A program made the position numbers and the translations under genes. A DNA stretch of 64,000 nt from JBBQKG01 sp038326655 (GTDB taxonomy: Bacteria > Actinomycetota > Thermoleophilia > Solirubrobacterales > JBBDJG01): positions 1 to 64,000 of the forward strand of contig JBBQKG010000003.1 of NCBI GenBank assembly GCA_038326655.1. The letters are read 5' to 3'. Below are positions 50,032-58,122 of this stretch, piece after piece (the stretch's first letter is position 1; each line of letters starts with the position of its first letter). Below the pieces are notes generated by a model that saw only the letters and a program-made list of their open reading frames with translations, was not told the DNA's origin and made no database searches.

Positions 50032-51809
50032 CCCCGGTAGCCGGCGAGCGTCGCGGCGATGCGGTCCTGCGCGCGCCGGGCGGTCCAGACGTTGACTCGG
50101 TTCATGAGGACGGCGAAGGCGATCAGGTGGCCGCTCCTCGACCGGCAGTAGCCGGCCAGCGCGCTGACGCCGATCAGCGTGCCGGTCTTGGCCCGGCAGC
50201 GGCCGGCGGCGACGGTACCGCGCATCCGCTTCTTCAGCGTGCCGCTGACGCCGGCGAGCGGGAGCGAGCGGTAGAACGCGTCGAACCACGGCTCACGCAC
50301 GGCGCCCACGAGCAGGCGGCCGATGCCACGCGGCGCGACCGCGTCGCCGCGTGAGAGGCCGGAGCCGTCGACGACCCGGGAGCTGAAGCCGTGCAGGCGC
50401 TCGAAGGCGCGGACGACCGCCGCGCCGGCATTGGTCGTGCCGGCCCCCCCGAAGCGGGCGCCGAGGCCCTTGATCAGCGTCTCGGCGTAGTAGTTGTCCG
50501 AGACCGTGTTCATGTGGCGGATGAGGGCCGCGAGTGGAGGCGATGACACCAGTGCGACGGTGCTCGCACCGGCCGGGGTGGTGCCGGCGCTCGGCCCCTT
50601 GCCGGTGACGACGCCGAGCGCCTCGAGCTTCGCGTCGAGCCGGGCGGCGACGAAGCGGGCGGGAGCGCGCTGGAAGCCGTGACCGTAGGGCGCCTGCCGG
50701 CCGCCGTTGAGCGAGAGCGCGGACAGTGGGCCGACCCAGAACGACGTCGCGAACCCGCTTGCCGGGCTTCCGCGGCGGAGGTCGAAGAAGCTCTCGTCAC
50801 CGAGCACCCGGCCGGTGATCTCGGCGATGCCGGCATTCGCGATCGCCCGGGCGAGCGCGGCAAGCTGTGCGTAGCCGAAGGAGGGGTCGCCGTGACCCTG
50901 GACATAGAGGTTGCCGTCGAGCACGCCGTTCGCGAGCGTGCCCGTCGCCAGCGCGGCGGTCTCGATCCTGACGTCCGGTCCGAGCCGATCGAGCGCGGCG
51001 CCCGTGGTCAGGAGCTTCTCGACCGACGCCGGCGCCCGGGGGGTGCTCGGGTTCCAGCCCGTCAGCCGGCGGCCGGCGTCGATGTCGTATGCCCATGCGC
51101 CGGAGGCGCCGCCGGCAGAGCGAACAAGCAGGGAGAGCCGGCTCGCGGCCGCCTCCGGTCCCGCGGCAGACGCACGGTCCGCGACGGCTGCCGCCAGGCA
51201 GGCGAGTGCGACGAGCAGTACCAGCACGGCCAGGATGCCTCTCTGGATCGCCGCCACTGCCGCCTGCGTGCGGTTGCTCGTGCCGAGGCGGCGCAGCACC
51301 TCCGAGACGTGCGCGCGGGCGGTCCGCTCGGAGATTCCAAGCCGCGTGGCGATCTGCCTGTTGTCCAGCCCTTCTACGATCAGGCCCAGCACCTCCCGCT
51401 GCCGCGGAGTGAGGTCGTAACGCGTCCCGGGAAGGATGCCAGGCTCGTCGCCCCGATCCGCCGAGAGCGCCCGGCGGAGCGCCAGCATCAGCTCAGCGAG
51501 TGTCGCGTTCTTGTCGAGCACCTCGCGCGCGCCGAGCTGGGCCGCGGTGAGGCGGTCGGCCGGGGTGGTGTGGTCGCTCAGCACGATCACGGGTGTGCCG
51601 AGGGCTGCGATCGCGCGCAGCTCACTGGGCAGCGGCGACTCCAGCAGGATCAGGCGCACACCGGGTGGCACGCGCGCCGGCGGCTCGGCATCGGGTGCCG
51701 AGACGCGCACGGCGGCGCCCCGGCCCGAGAGCAGGGCGGCGAGCGAGCTCACGTAGAGCTCGTGACGCCCGCTGACGAGCAGGCCAAGGCCGGCGAGGTT
51801 GTCGCCCAA
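50028..51809 (-). CDS. Receiver-like/LuxR transcription factor fused to a PBP4-type DD-carboxypeptidase
   Basis: A 593-residue single polypeptide. Residues 1-120 have a receiver fold in which the phospho-acceptor position is Glu (VRLILLESPLP, E57), with Ser78 and Lys100 kept and the acidic pair lost. Residues 131-190 are a LuxR-type helix-turn-helix (LTPRQREVLGLIVEGLDNRQ). Residues 191-213 are a transmembrane segment (ILAVLVLLVALACLAAAVA). Residues 225-593 are an S13-family DD-peptidase (DacB/PBP4-like) with SVEK (262-265), SDN (437-439) and KTG (541-543) all intact. The topology would be DNA-binding inside, penicillin-binding domain outside. There is no stop between the parts, so they are one product. 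The TTG at 51809 starts it, with AAGGGA upstream. Its target genes are unknown. Confidence 0.88.
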   Translation of the reverse strand: MGDNLAGLGLLVSGRHELYVSSLAALLSGRGAAVRVSAPDAEPPARVPPGVRLILLESPLPSELRAIAALGTPVIVLSDHTTPADRLTAAQLGAREVLDKNATLAELMLALRRALSADRGDEPGILPGTRYDLTPRQREVLGLIVEGLDNRQIATRLGISERTARAHVSEVLRRLGTSNRTQAAVAAIQRGILAVLVLLVALACLAAAVADRASAAGPEAAASRLSLLVRSAGGASGAWAYDIDAGRRLTGWNPSTPRAPASVEKLLTTGAALDRLGPDVRIETAALATGTLANGVLDGNLYVQGHGDPSFGYAQLAALARAIANAGIAEITGRVLGDESFFDLRRGSPASGFATSFWVGPLSALSLNGGRQAPYGHGFQRAPARFVAARLDAKLEALGVVTGKGPSAGTTPAGASTVALVSSPPLAALIRHMNTVSDNYYAETLIKGLGARFGGAGTTNAGAAVVRAFERLHGFSSRVVDGSGLSRGDAVAPRGIGRLLVGAVREPWFDAFYRSLPLAGVSGTLKKRMRGTVAAGRCRAKTGTLIGVSALAGYCRSRSGHLIAFAVLMNRVNVWTARRAQDRIAATLAGYRG

Positions 51810-51877
51810 GAAGATCCCTTCGCAAGGTGATTGCTGTGCGAATCCAGCCCGGCCGACGCCCGCGGACTCAGACCATG

Positions 51878-52879
51878 CTAGTCAGCCGGAGCCGGCCCGG
51901 CCACGTTTTCTGAGCCGGGCTCGCGCGCGAGGCCCTGGGCGGCCGGGGCCAGGCCGATCGCCTTGAGGCGCCGGGTCAGCGCCTGCGCGGCGAACCCCCG
52001 CGTCTCGTCGATCGAGACGCCGAAGTACTCGTAGCCCTCGGGGTCGTCGACCCACGGCGGCCGCAGGACCTCGTCGGCGATCGCGAGCGACTCCTCGAGG
52101 GTTCGCTGGATGTTCTGCTTGTACTGCGGCTGTTCCACGCAGACGTCACGCAGGAACCGCGAGCCGAACGCGACGTGGCGGTGCTCGTCGCGGGCGACGA
52201 AGTTGAAGCCCTCGACGAATCCGGGCAGCGTGCCCTCGCGCTCGTTGAAGTCGATGATGAAGTGCTGCCCCGTGAGCGCCAGCATCCCCTCGATCACCAT
52301 GTGGTAGAGCGTGATCGCCTCGACGAGCGCCTCGAGGTCGGTCCGGTCGGCGGCGAGCCGGCGCACGCGGGAGCCGAGCATGTCGTCGAACAGCGTGCTG
52401 AAAGCCGGGTTCAGGTGGGCGCTCGTCTCCTCCAGCCGCCCCGCCAGCGTGTCCGCCTCGAGTACGCCGACCTCCGAGTAGAAGCGGTCGAAGAACCGCA
52501 CGTGGCGCGCCTCGTCGGCGATCTGGGTGGCAAGGAAGACCCGCATGTCCTCGGTGGGCGCCGCGACCATCATCGGGCCGAGCTCCTCGGTGACCTTCTG
52601 CTCGCCGATGAAGAAGGAGGAAAGGCCGTACATCCGCTGGCGGCGCTCCTCTGGCGGAAAGCCCTGCCAGTCCTCGCGGTCCTGCGAGAAGTCGATCTCC
52701 TGCGTCAGCCACTGCTGCCGCTCCCACAAAAGGTACAACTGCCGCGCGTCGAGCAGCTGGGCCTGGGCGCGGTCCGCGGACTCGACCAGCGCCGGGTCGG
52801 AAGTCTCGGCGAAGAACTCCGCCAGCTCGATGCGTGCGCCCAACGTGGTCAAAATCGCCTCCTCGTCGCTTCGGGGCAA
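51878..52879 (-). CDS. R2-like ligand-binding oxidase (R2lox-type)
   Basis: A 333-residue ferritin-like diiron/manganese-iron protein often named as a ribonucleotide reductase beta subunit. Metal ligands visible are DEARH (E123, H126), E197 in VIEGMLALTG and DEHRH (E232, H235); the 35-residue spacing from E197 to E232 is that of R2lox. A first ligand near E93 fits. No ribonucleotide reductase alpha subunit is near, so a role as oxidase is more likely. It lies upstream of, and in the same direction as, the LuxR-PBP fusion gene with a 68-base gap. Confidence 0.85.
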   Translation of the reverse strand: MPRSDEEAILTTLGARIELAEFFAETSDPALVESADRAQAQLLDARQLYLLWERQQWLTQEIDFSQDREDWQGFPPEERRQRMYGLSSFFIGEQKVTEELGPMMVAAPTEDMRVFLATQIADEARHVRFFDRFYSEVGVLEADTLAGRLEETSAHLNPAFSTLFDDMLGSRVRRLAADRTDLEALVEAITLYHMVIEGMLALTGQHFIIDFNEREGTLPGFVEGFNFVARDEHRHVAFGSRFLRDVCVEQPQYKQNIQRTLEESLAIADEVLRPPWVDDPEGYEYFGVSIDETRGFAAQALTRRLKAIGLAPAAQGLAREPGSENVAGPAPAD

Positions 52880-52936
52880 GCCTACACCGAACTCGACACA
52901 CCGTCACGAGGTCGCCGAATCGGCCCATTTGCCTGG

Positions 52937-52942
52937 TATAAA
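52937..52942 (+). promoter_or_regulatory. -10 element of the patatin gene
   Basis: TATAAA lies ten bases before the GTG at 52953, the start of the patatin-like gene. No ribosome binding site is seen, so this transcript may also be leaderless or nearly so. Confidence 0.5.
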
Positions 52943-52952
52943 GCATTTCACC

Positions 52953-54230
52953 GTGGGCGACGTCGTTGAACTCGAGGCGACGCCCAAGGGCCCTGCGGAC
53001 CCTCAGCGCGCCTCGAGCAAGAAGCCTCAAAGGCGCCGCGATCGGCGCTCTCGGACGGCGCTCGTGCTCGGCGGCGGCGGCTTCACCGGAGGCGTTTACG
53101 AGATCGGGGCCCTTCGCGCGCTCGACCTCCTGAGCGTCAACCGCACCGTCAACGACTTCGACATCTACGTCGGGACCAGCGCGGGATCTTTCGTCGCCAG
53201 CCTGCTTGCCGGCGGGATGACGCCCGAGGAGATGTCCCGGGTCGTCAACAAGCAGGTCCCGACGCCTTTCCACGACGTCGACCTGGGGGCGCTGCTGAAG
53301 CCGAACTACGCCGACTTCGCCGCTCGCGCCGTGCTGATGCCGCTGCGCATGGTGGGGCTCGCGCGGAGCCTCGCCGGCCGGTGGCGCGAGGTCTCCGTGA
53401 TGGACGTCATCACGGGTCTCGCCGAGGGACTTCCGCCGGGCCTGTACTCGGGCTCGGGGATCGAGAAGTACATCCGCGACATCTTCCGGGAGAGCGACCG
53501 GAGCGACGACTTCCGGCTGCTCGAGCCCGAGCTCTACCTTGCCGCGACGGACCTCGACACCTGCGAGCGGATCGTCTTCGGCTCGCCCGGCTGGGACGAC
53601 GTGCCGATCTCGAAGGCGGTCTCGGCCTCGGCCGCGCTGCCGATGGTCTACCGGCCGGTCGAGGTCCGGGGGCGGCAGCTCGTCGACGGCGGCATCCGGT
53701 CGACGACGAACATCGACATCGCGGTCGAGCGCGGCGCAAAGTTCATCGTGGTCGTGAACCCGCTGGTGCCGTACGTGAACGACTTCCAGAAACGCATCCC
53801 GACGATCTTCGGAAGCCGCGTCAGGCGCGTGTCCGACATGGGCTACCCGCAGGTCGGCTACCAGGCCTTCAAGCTGCTCGCGCACGCGCGACTCCACGAG
53901 CACGTGAAGCAATGGCGTGAGCGCTACCCCGGCGTCGACATCATCCTGATCGAGCCCGACCCCAACGACGAGCTCATGTTCGGGACGAGCATCATGAACT
54001 ACTCCTCGAGGATCGACATCGCGCGCCACGGCTTCGAGTCCGTGACGCTGCGGCTCGCGCAGGACTACCAGCACTACAAGCAGATCTGCGAGAAGCATGG
54101 GATCGAGATCTCCGGCCGGCGCATCACCAAGATCGTGCGCCAGGCCGAGGAGCAGCGCGAGAAGACGACGGCCTGGCGGCGGATCTTCGAGCAAACGACC
54201 GGGGCGCTCCTTCGCCAGTCGGGCTCCTAG
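52953..54230 (+). CDS. Patatin-like phospholipase
   Basis: A 425-residue lipid hydrolase. The oxyanion loop is LVLGGGGFTGGVYEIGALR, the nucleophile serine is in GTSAGSFVASLLAGG and the catalytic aspartate in VDGGIRSTTNIDIA. The first ~33 residues are polar and basic (KKPQRRRDRRSR), with no signal peptide, so the protein is cytoplasmic or membrane-associated. It is much longer than the minimal patatin domain, with a C-terminal helical region. The GTG at 52953 follows a TATAAA element; the longer frame runs antisense to the R2lox gene. Confidence 0.92.
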   Translation: MGDVVELEATPKGPADPQRASSKKPQRRRDRRSRTALVLGGGGFTGGVYEIGALRALDLLSVNRTVNDFDIYVGTSAGSFVASLLAGGMTPEEMSRVVNKQVPTPFHDVDLGALLKPNYADFAARAVLMPLRMVGLARSLAGRWREVSVMDVITGLAEGLPPGLYSGSGIEKYIRDIFRESDRSDDFRLLEPELYLAATDLDTCERIVFGSPGWDDVPISKAVSASAALPMVYRPVEVRGRQLVDGGIRSTTNIDIAVERGAKFIVVVNPLVPYVNDFQKRIPTIFGSRVRRVSDMGYPQVGYQAFKLLAHARLHEHVKQWRERYPGVDIILIEPDPNDELMFGTSIMNYSSRIDIARHGFESVTLRLAQDYQHYKQICEKHGIEISGRRITKIVRQAEEQREKTTAWRRIFEQTTGALLRQSGS

Positions 54231-54245
54231 GCCTGGAATAACTGG

Positions 54246-54271
54246 CCGGATTCCTGCAAGCAGGAATCCGG
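54246..54271 (-). terminator. CTTG hairpin between convergent genes
   Basis: A perfect 12-bp stem CCGGATTCCTGC/GCAGGAATCCGG with AA centre on plus (CTTG on minus) lies between the patatin stop (54230) and the acyl-CoA synthetase stop (54292). On the minus strand it is followed by CCAGTTATT, so it probably ends the synthetase transcript. Confidence 0.7.
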
Positions 54272-54291
54272 GTTAGCTGTAGGGCACGGGG

Positions 54292-56088
54292 TTACTCGTA
54301 CATCGCGTCTAACGCTGTGGCGTACTTCTCGTACACGACGTTGCGCTTGACCTTCAGCGTGGGCGTCAGCTCGCCGGTCTCCTGGCTCAGGTCGTGCGGC
54401 AGCACCGTGAACTTCTTGATCTGCTCGACCGGGCCGACCCGCCCGTTGACGCCGGTGACGGCTTCCTGGACCATCGCCTGGACCTCGTCGCGCTGCGCCA
54501 GCTCCGCCGGGTCTGGCGTGTCGAGGTCCTGCTGCTCGGCCCAGGGGGCGATCTCCTCGGGGTCGAGCGTGATCAGCGCCGTCAGGTACGGGCGCCGGTC
54601 GCCGTAGACGACGGCCTGAGAGATGTACCGGTTCTGCTTCAGCCAGTTCTCGAGGTTGGCGGGCGTGATGTTCTTGCCGCCCGCGGTGATGATGATGTCC
54701 TTCTTGCGGCCCGTGATGTAGACAAAGCCGTCCTCGTCGATGCGGCCGATGTCGCCCGTGTGCAGCCACTCGTCGACGATCGTCTCCCGCGTCGCGTCGT
54801 CGTTCTTGTAGTAGCCACGGAAGATGTTCGGCCCTTTGACCAGGATCTCGCCGTCATCGGCGATCCTCACCTCGACGCCCGGGAAGGGCTTGCCCACCGA
54901 CCCGAACTTGAAGTCGTCGTGGCGGTTGATGGTTGCCGCGGTCGAGGTCTCGGTCATGCCCCAGCCCTCCAGCACCAGCACTCCGCAGGCGTAGAAGAAC
55001 TCGAGGATCTCCTGGGCGATCGGGGCAGCGCCCGTGACCGCCTGCTTGATGTTGCCGCCGAAGATCGCACGGACCTTGATGTACATCTCTTCGTCGGCCT
55101 TGTCGAAGGCCGCCTGCAGGTCGGGCGGCACCTCCCGGCCGTGGCGCTGGAGCTCGCGCACTTCCACGCCGAGCTTCACGGCCTGCTCGAGCTCGGCCTT
55201 GTCGGGAGCGTGTGCCGTCGCCAGCGAGTAGATCTTCTCGAAGATTCGCGGCACCGACGGGAAGTAGGTCGGCTTCACCTCCATGAGGTTCGGGATGATC
55301 TTCAGCGGGTCCCGCTCCCAGTAGGCGATCGTCGCGCCGACGTCGATCGCGCCGAGCTCGATCAGCCGGGCGAACGCGTGGGCAAGGGGCAGGAAGAGAT
55401 AAGAGACCTCGCGCTCGACCAGCACGTCCTCGGCCTCGATCATGTCGAGCATGTTGCGCCAGTTGTCGTGGTCGATCACGCAGCCCTTGGGCGGGCCGGT
55501 GGTGCCCGACGTGTAGATGTAGGTCGCGACGTCGGAAGGCTGGACCGCCGCCACACGCTGCTCGAACTCCTCGTCCGAGCCGCCGCGGCCCTTCACGCGG
55601 AGCGCGTCGAGCGTGATCACGTCGTCGGCGTCGATCGGCTCCATCGAGACGATCTGCTCGAGCGCCGGGAGCCGGTCGCGGACCTCGCGGATCTTGGCGA
55701 GCTGGGTATCGTCCTCGAGGATCACCGCCTTCGCCTCCGAGTGGGCAAGCACGTACTCGCACTCCTCCGCCGAGTTGGTCTGGTACACGGGCACGGTGGT
55801 CGCGCCCAGGCAGAGGACGCCAAAGTCGGCGTAGGTCCATTCCGGCCGCGTGTTGGCGAGGATCCCGACCTTGTCCCCGCGCTCGATCCCGATCGATGCG
55901 AGGCCGAGCGCGACCTCCTTGACGATCGTCCCGAGCTCGTCGTAGGAGACGTCCAGCCACTCGTCGCCTTGCTTGTAGCGCAACGCCGGCATCGTCGCGT
56001 GCTTCCTGGCGGCAAGCGCGATCAGGTCGGCAAGCGTCCTCGATCCCGTGGCCACGGCACTGGGCGTGCCCGCCGTGCGAACCTCCAT
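54292..56088 (-). CDS. Long-chain acyl-CoA synthetase (AMP-forming)
   Basis: A 598-residue adenylating enzyme that activates fatty acids to acyl-CoA. The ATP motif is YIYTSGTTGPPKGCVIDH, then GWGMTETSTAAT and WLHTGDIGRIDEDGFVYITG, with the KKDIIITAGGKNI catalytic loop. The ATG at 56088 is chosen because GGAGGG lies four to five bases upstream; the 59 extra residues of the longer frame are low complexity. With patatin, MaoC hydratase, quinone oxidoreductase and acyl-CoA dehydrogenase, it suggests lipid turnover. Confidence 0.94.
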   Translation of the reverse strand: MEVRTAGTPSAVATGSRTLADLIALAARKHATMPALRYKQGDEWLDVSYDELGTIVKEVALGLASIGIERGDKVGILANTRPEWTYADFGVLCLGATTVPVYQTNSAEECEYVLAHSEAKAVILEDDTQLAKIREVRDRLPALEQIVSMEPIDADDVITLDALRVKGRGGSDEEFEQRVAAVQPSDVATYIYTSGTTGPPKGCVIDHDNWRNMLDMIEAEDVLVEREVSYLFLPLAHAFARLIELGAIDVGATIAYWERDPLKIIPNLMEVKPTYFPSVPRIFEKIYSLATAHAPDKAELEQAVKLGVEVRELQRHGREVPPDLQAAFDKADEEMYIKVRAIFGGNIKQAVTGAAPIAQEILEFFYACGVLVLEGWGMTETSTAATINRHDDFKFGSVGKPFPGVEVRIADDGEILVKGPNIFRGYYKNDDATRETIVDEWLHTGDIGRIDEDGFVYITGRKKDIIITAGGKNITPANLENWLKQNRYISQAVVYGDRRPYLTALITLDPEEIAPWAEQQDLDTPDPAELAQRDEVQAMVQEAVTGVNGRVGPVEQIKKFTVLPHDLSQETGELTPTLKVKRNVVYEKYATALDAMYE

Positions 56089-56150
56089 CGATCCCTCCAC
56101 TCTCAGTCCTGGGCGACGGCTTTGGGCCGGGCCCGTGGAGGACGATTCTA

Positions 56151-56336
56151 TTAGGCCTGGGCGACTCGAGCGGGTGCCTGGCCCTTGCCCTGGTCCTTCA
56201 GCGAGGCAAGGAACAGGGTCTTGTCGATTCGTCCCTGAAAGATCGGCACTCCCATCTCCATGCATTTGGAGATGACCTCGCGTCGCTCCATTCCTGCCTC
56301 TCTTGCCAGCTCGGTGGGCGTCAGGTGATTTGCCAA
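56151..56336 (-). CDS. Small IF2-N-like helical protein
   Basis: A 61-residue protein, LTPTELAREAGMERREVI and on to CMEMGVPIFQGRIDK. The pattern of helices resembles the N-terminal IF2 domain or a small helix-turn-helix DNA-binding domain. It starts with TTG, ten bases after AGAGGAG. It is unassigned; it lies upstream of the acyl-CoA synthetase gene in the same direction. A stand-alone DNA- or RNA-binding regulator is possible. Confidence 0.6.
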   Translation of the reverse strand: MANHLTPTELAREAGMERREVISKCMEMGVPIFQGRIDKTLFLASLKDQGKGQAPARVAQA

Positions 56337-56522
56337 ATCGGTGTCTCCTCTGGTCGAACGAGCCGGTTTTCCTCCAGCCCTTATACCGCCTCTGGCAGAC
56401 GTGTCAAGCGCAGTTGCCGGGGTGCAGGACCTCGACTAGGCTGGGTCCTGGCCGGGTATACGATCAGGCATGGGGAGCCGGATCCCGTTCGTATCGTGCG
56501 CGCTAGCAGGAGGTAGGGCCGG

Positions 56523-58067
56523 GTGAAGCCGCTGATGGTGGCTGCGAAAACTGAGTCGACGGACGAGCAGCTTGTCGCGGCGACGCGTACCGGCAGCGAT
56601 GAGGCCTTCGAGGTGCTGTTCCGGCGCTACCAGAGCAGGATCGAGGCCTACGCGCGCGGGATCGTCTCCGATCACGCCCGGGCCGAGGACATCGTGCAGG
56701 ACGTGTTCGTATCCGCGCTTCGCAGCTTGCGCTCTTCCGACCGCAAGATCGCGTTCAAGCCATGGGTCTACGAGATCGCAAAGAACGCGTGCATCGATCA
56801 CCTCCGCCGCGCGCGACGGAGCTCGGAGGTCTCGATCGATTCCGAGGACTTCTCGCCCGGGGACGAGGGGCGGCTTTCGGCGAGTGTCACGAGCATGGAC
56901 GCCGCGTGGTCCGCACGCGAAGAGCTCGACACGCTCAAGATGGCTTTCAACGACCTTCCCGACGCGCAGCGCGAGGTGCTCGTCAGCCGGGAGCTCGAGG
57001 GCCTTTCCTACGACAAGATCTCCAGCCGTACCGGCCTCACGCGCTCGGCGGTCGAGAGCATGCTGTTTCGCGCGCGCCGAACCCTCAAGGACGGCTTCGA
57101 CGACATCGCGACGGGCGAGCGCTGTCAGCGCATGCGCGTGGCGATGGTGAGCCTGTCGGAGGGCAACGTCGGCCTGCGCGTGGAGCGCCGGCTGGCGCGG
57201 CACCTGAGCGACTGTGCCGCGTGCCGGCGCGAAGCGATCGCCCTTGGTCTCGACGAGCTTGCATTCGGAGCAGCGGCCCGTGGCCGCGCCCGCATCCCGA
57301 TCTCCAGGGTCGCGGCATTCCTGCCGCTGCCCGCGTTCCTTCGCCGCCGCTGGCTGGACGGCGCCGGCACGCTCGGATCCGCCGGGCAGGGCGGCGCCGC
57401 CGAGCAGGGCGCCACGCTCGCCGGCAAGGCGGCCGTCGTGCTTGCTGCGGCGGTGCTCGCCGGCGGCGGTGCGGCGGGCGTTGCGCACAAGTCTGGCGCG
57501 ATCGGGCCGGGCGGCGACAGCCACGGCGGGACGGCGATCGACCGGCAGGCCTCCGGGAAGGCAGGTTCCGGCGCGGCGGCGGCTCACGCCAACACCGCCG
57601 GGCACGCCGGCAGGCAGCGATCCGGTAAGCCTTCAGACAAGTCTTCCGCGAAGCGCGATGGCCACGCCGGGCCCGGCGCCGGCGCTCAGACGGGCGCCGG
57701 AGCGGCGGCGGGCGCAGGTTCGCTCGCCAAGGGCGCGACCGACAAGGCCGGCGCGCTTACGGGCGGGCGCCTCGGGTCGGCGCTCGGAGGCGATCGCACC
57801 GGGGATCTCGGCGGCTCGATCGGCGACACCGCGACAGGCGTTGGCGACACCGCCGGAGGCGCCGTGAGCGGCACGGTCGGCGGTGTCGGTGACACGGTCC
57901 AGGGCGTGGGCGGTACGGTCGGCGGTCCGGTGGGCGGGACGGTCAACCAGGTCGGCGGGACCGTGAAGGGGCTCGGCACCACGGCCGGCCAGACGGTTAC
58001 CGGCGTGGCGGGCGGCGCGACGGCTCCGCTGAGCGGGCAGTCGCTTCCCAAGACCCAGCTTCCCTAG
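56523..58067 (+). CDS. ECF sigma factor fused to zinc-finger anti-sigma-like domain, membrane segment and Gly-rich tail
   Basis: A 514-residue protein. Region 2 of an ECF sigma factor lies at about 16-100 (DEAFEVLFRRYQSRIEAYAR, then KPWVYEIAKNACIDHLRRAR) and region 4 at 125-190 (LPDAQREVLVSRELEGLSYD). A zinc anti-sigma motif follows: RHLSDCAACRRE, i.e. H227-x3-C231-x2-C234, preceded by C201. A hydrophobic segment (AAVVLAAAVLAGGGAAGV, about 303-321) would cross the membrane. The final ~190 residues are Gly/Ala/Thr/Val-rich repeats (GGTVGG, VGDTV). AGGAGGT (56508-56514) is an excellent ribosome binding site for the GTG at 56523. Sigma and anti-sigma in one membrane-tethered chain is unusual. 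Confidence 0.88.
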   Translation: MKPLMVAAKTESTDEQLVAATRTGSDEAFEVLFRRYQSRIEAYARGIVSDHARAEDIVQDVFVSALRSLRSSDRKIAFKPWVYEIAKNACIDHLRRARRSSEVSIDSEDFSPGDEGRLSASVTSMDAAWSAREELDTLKMAFNDLPDAQREVLVSRELEGLSYDKISSRTGLTRSAVESMLFRARRTLKDGFDDIATGERCQRMRVAMVSLSEGNVGLRVERRLARHLSDCAACRREAIALGLDELAFGAAARGRARIPISRVAAFLPLPAFLRRRWLDGAGTLGSAGQGGAAEQGATLAGKAAVVLAAAVLAGGGAAGVAHKSGAIGPGGDSHGGTAIDRQASGKAGSGAAAAHANTAGHAGRQRSGKPSDKSSAKRDGHAGPGAGAQTGAGAAAGAGSLAKGATDKAGALTGGRLGSALGGDRTGDLGGSIGDTATGVGDTAGGAVSGTVGGVGDTVQGVGGTVGGPVGGTVNQVGGTVKGLGTTAGQTVTGVAGGATAPLSGQSLPKTQLP

Positions 58068-58109
58068 CTCACTCCGGTCAAGCGCGGTCGGGTCGCTGTC
58101 GCGAGCAGG

Positions 58110-58115
58110 TACCCT
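58110..58115 (+). promoter_or_regulatory. -10-like element before the 80-residue protein gene
   Basis: TACCCT ends seven bases before the ATG at 58123, which has no ribosome binding site, the spacing expected for a leaderless mRNA. Confidence 0.4.
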
Positions 58116-58122
58116 GCCCGCC

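Noticed and set aside
50028..51809. Reading the LuxR-PBP4 chain as two separate genes
   Set aside because: There is no stop codon between the parts and internal starts near residue 186 have no clear ribosome binding site, so at least a full-length fusion would be made.
52146..54194. A 682-residue minus-strand frame opposite patatin and R2lox genes
   Set aside because: It is a shadow of conserved genes on both strands, without known motifs.
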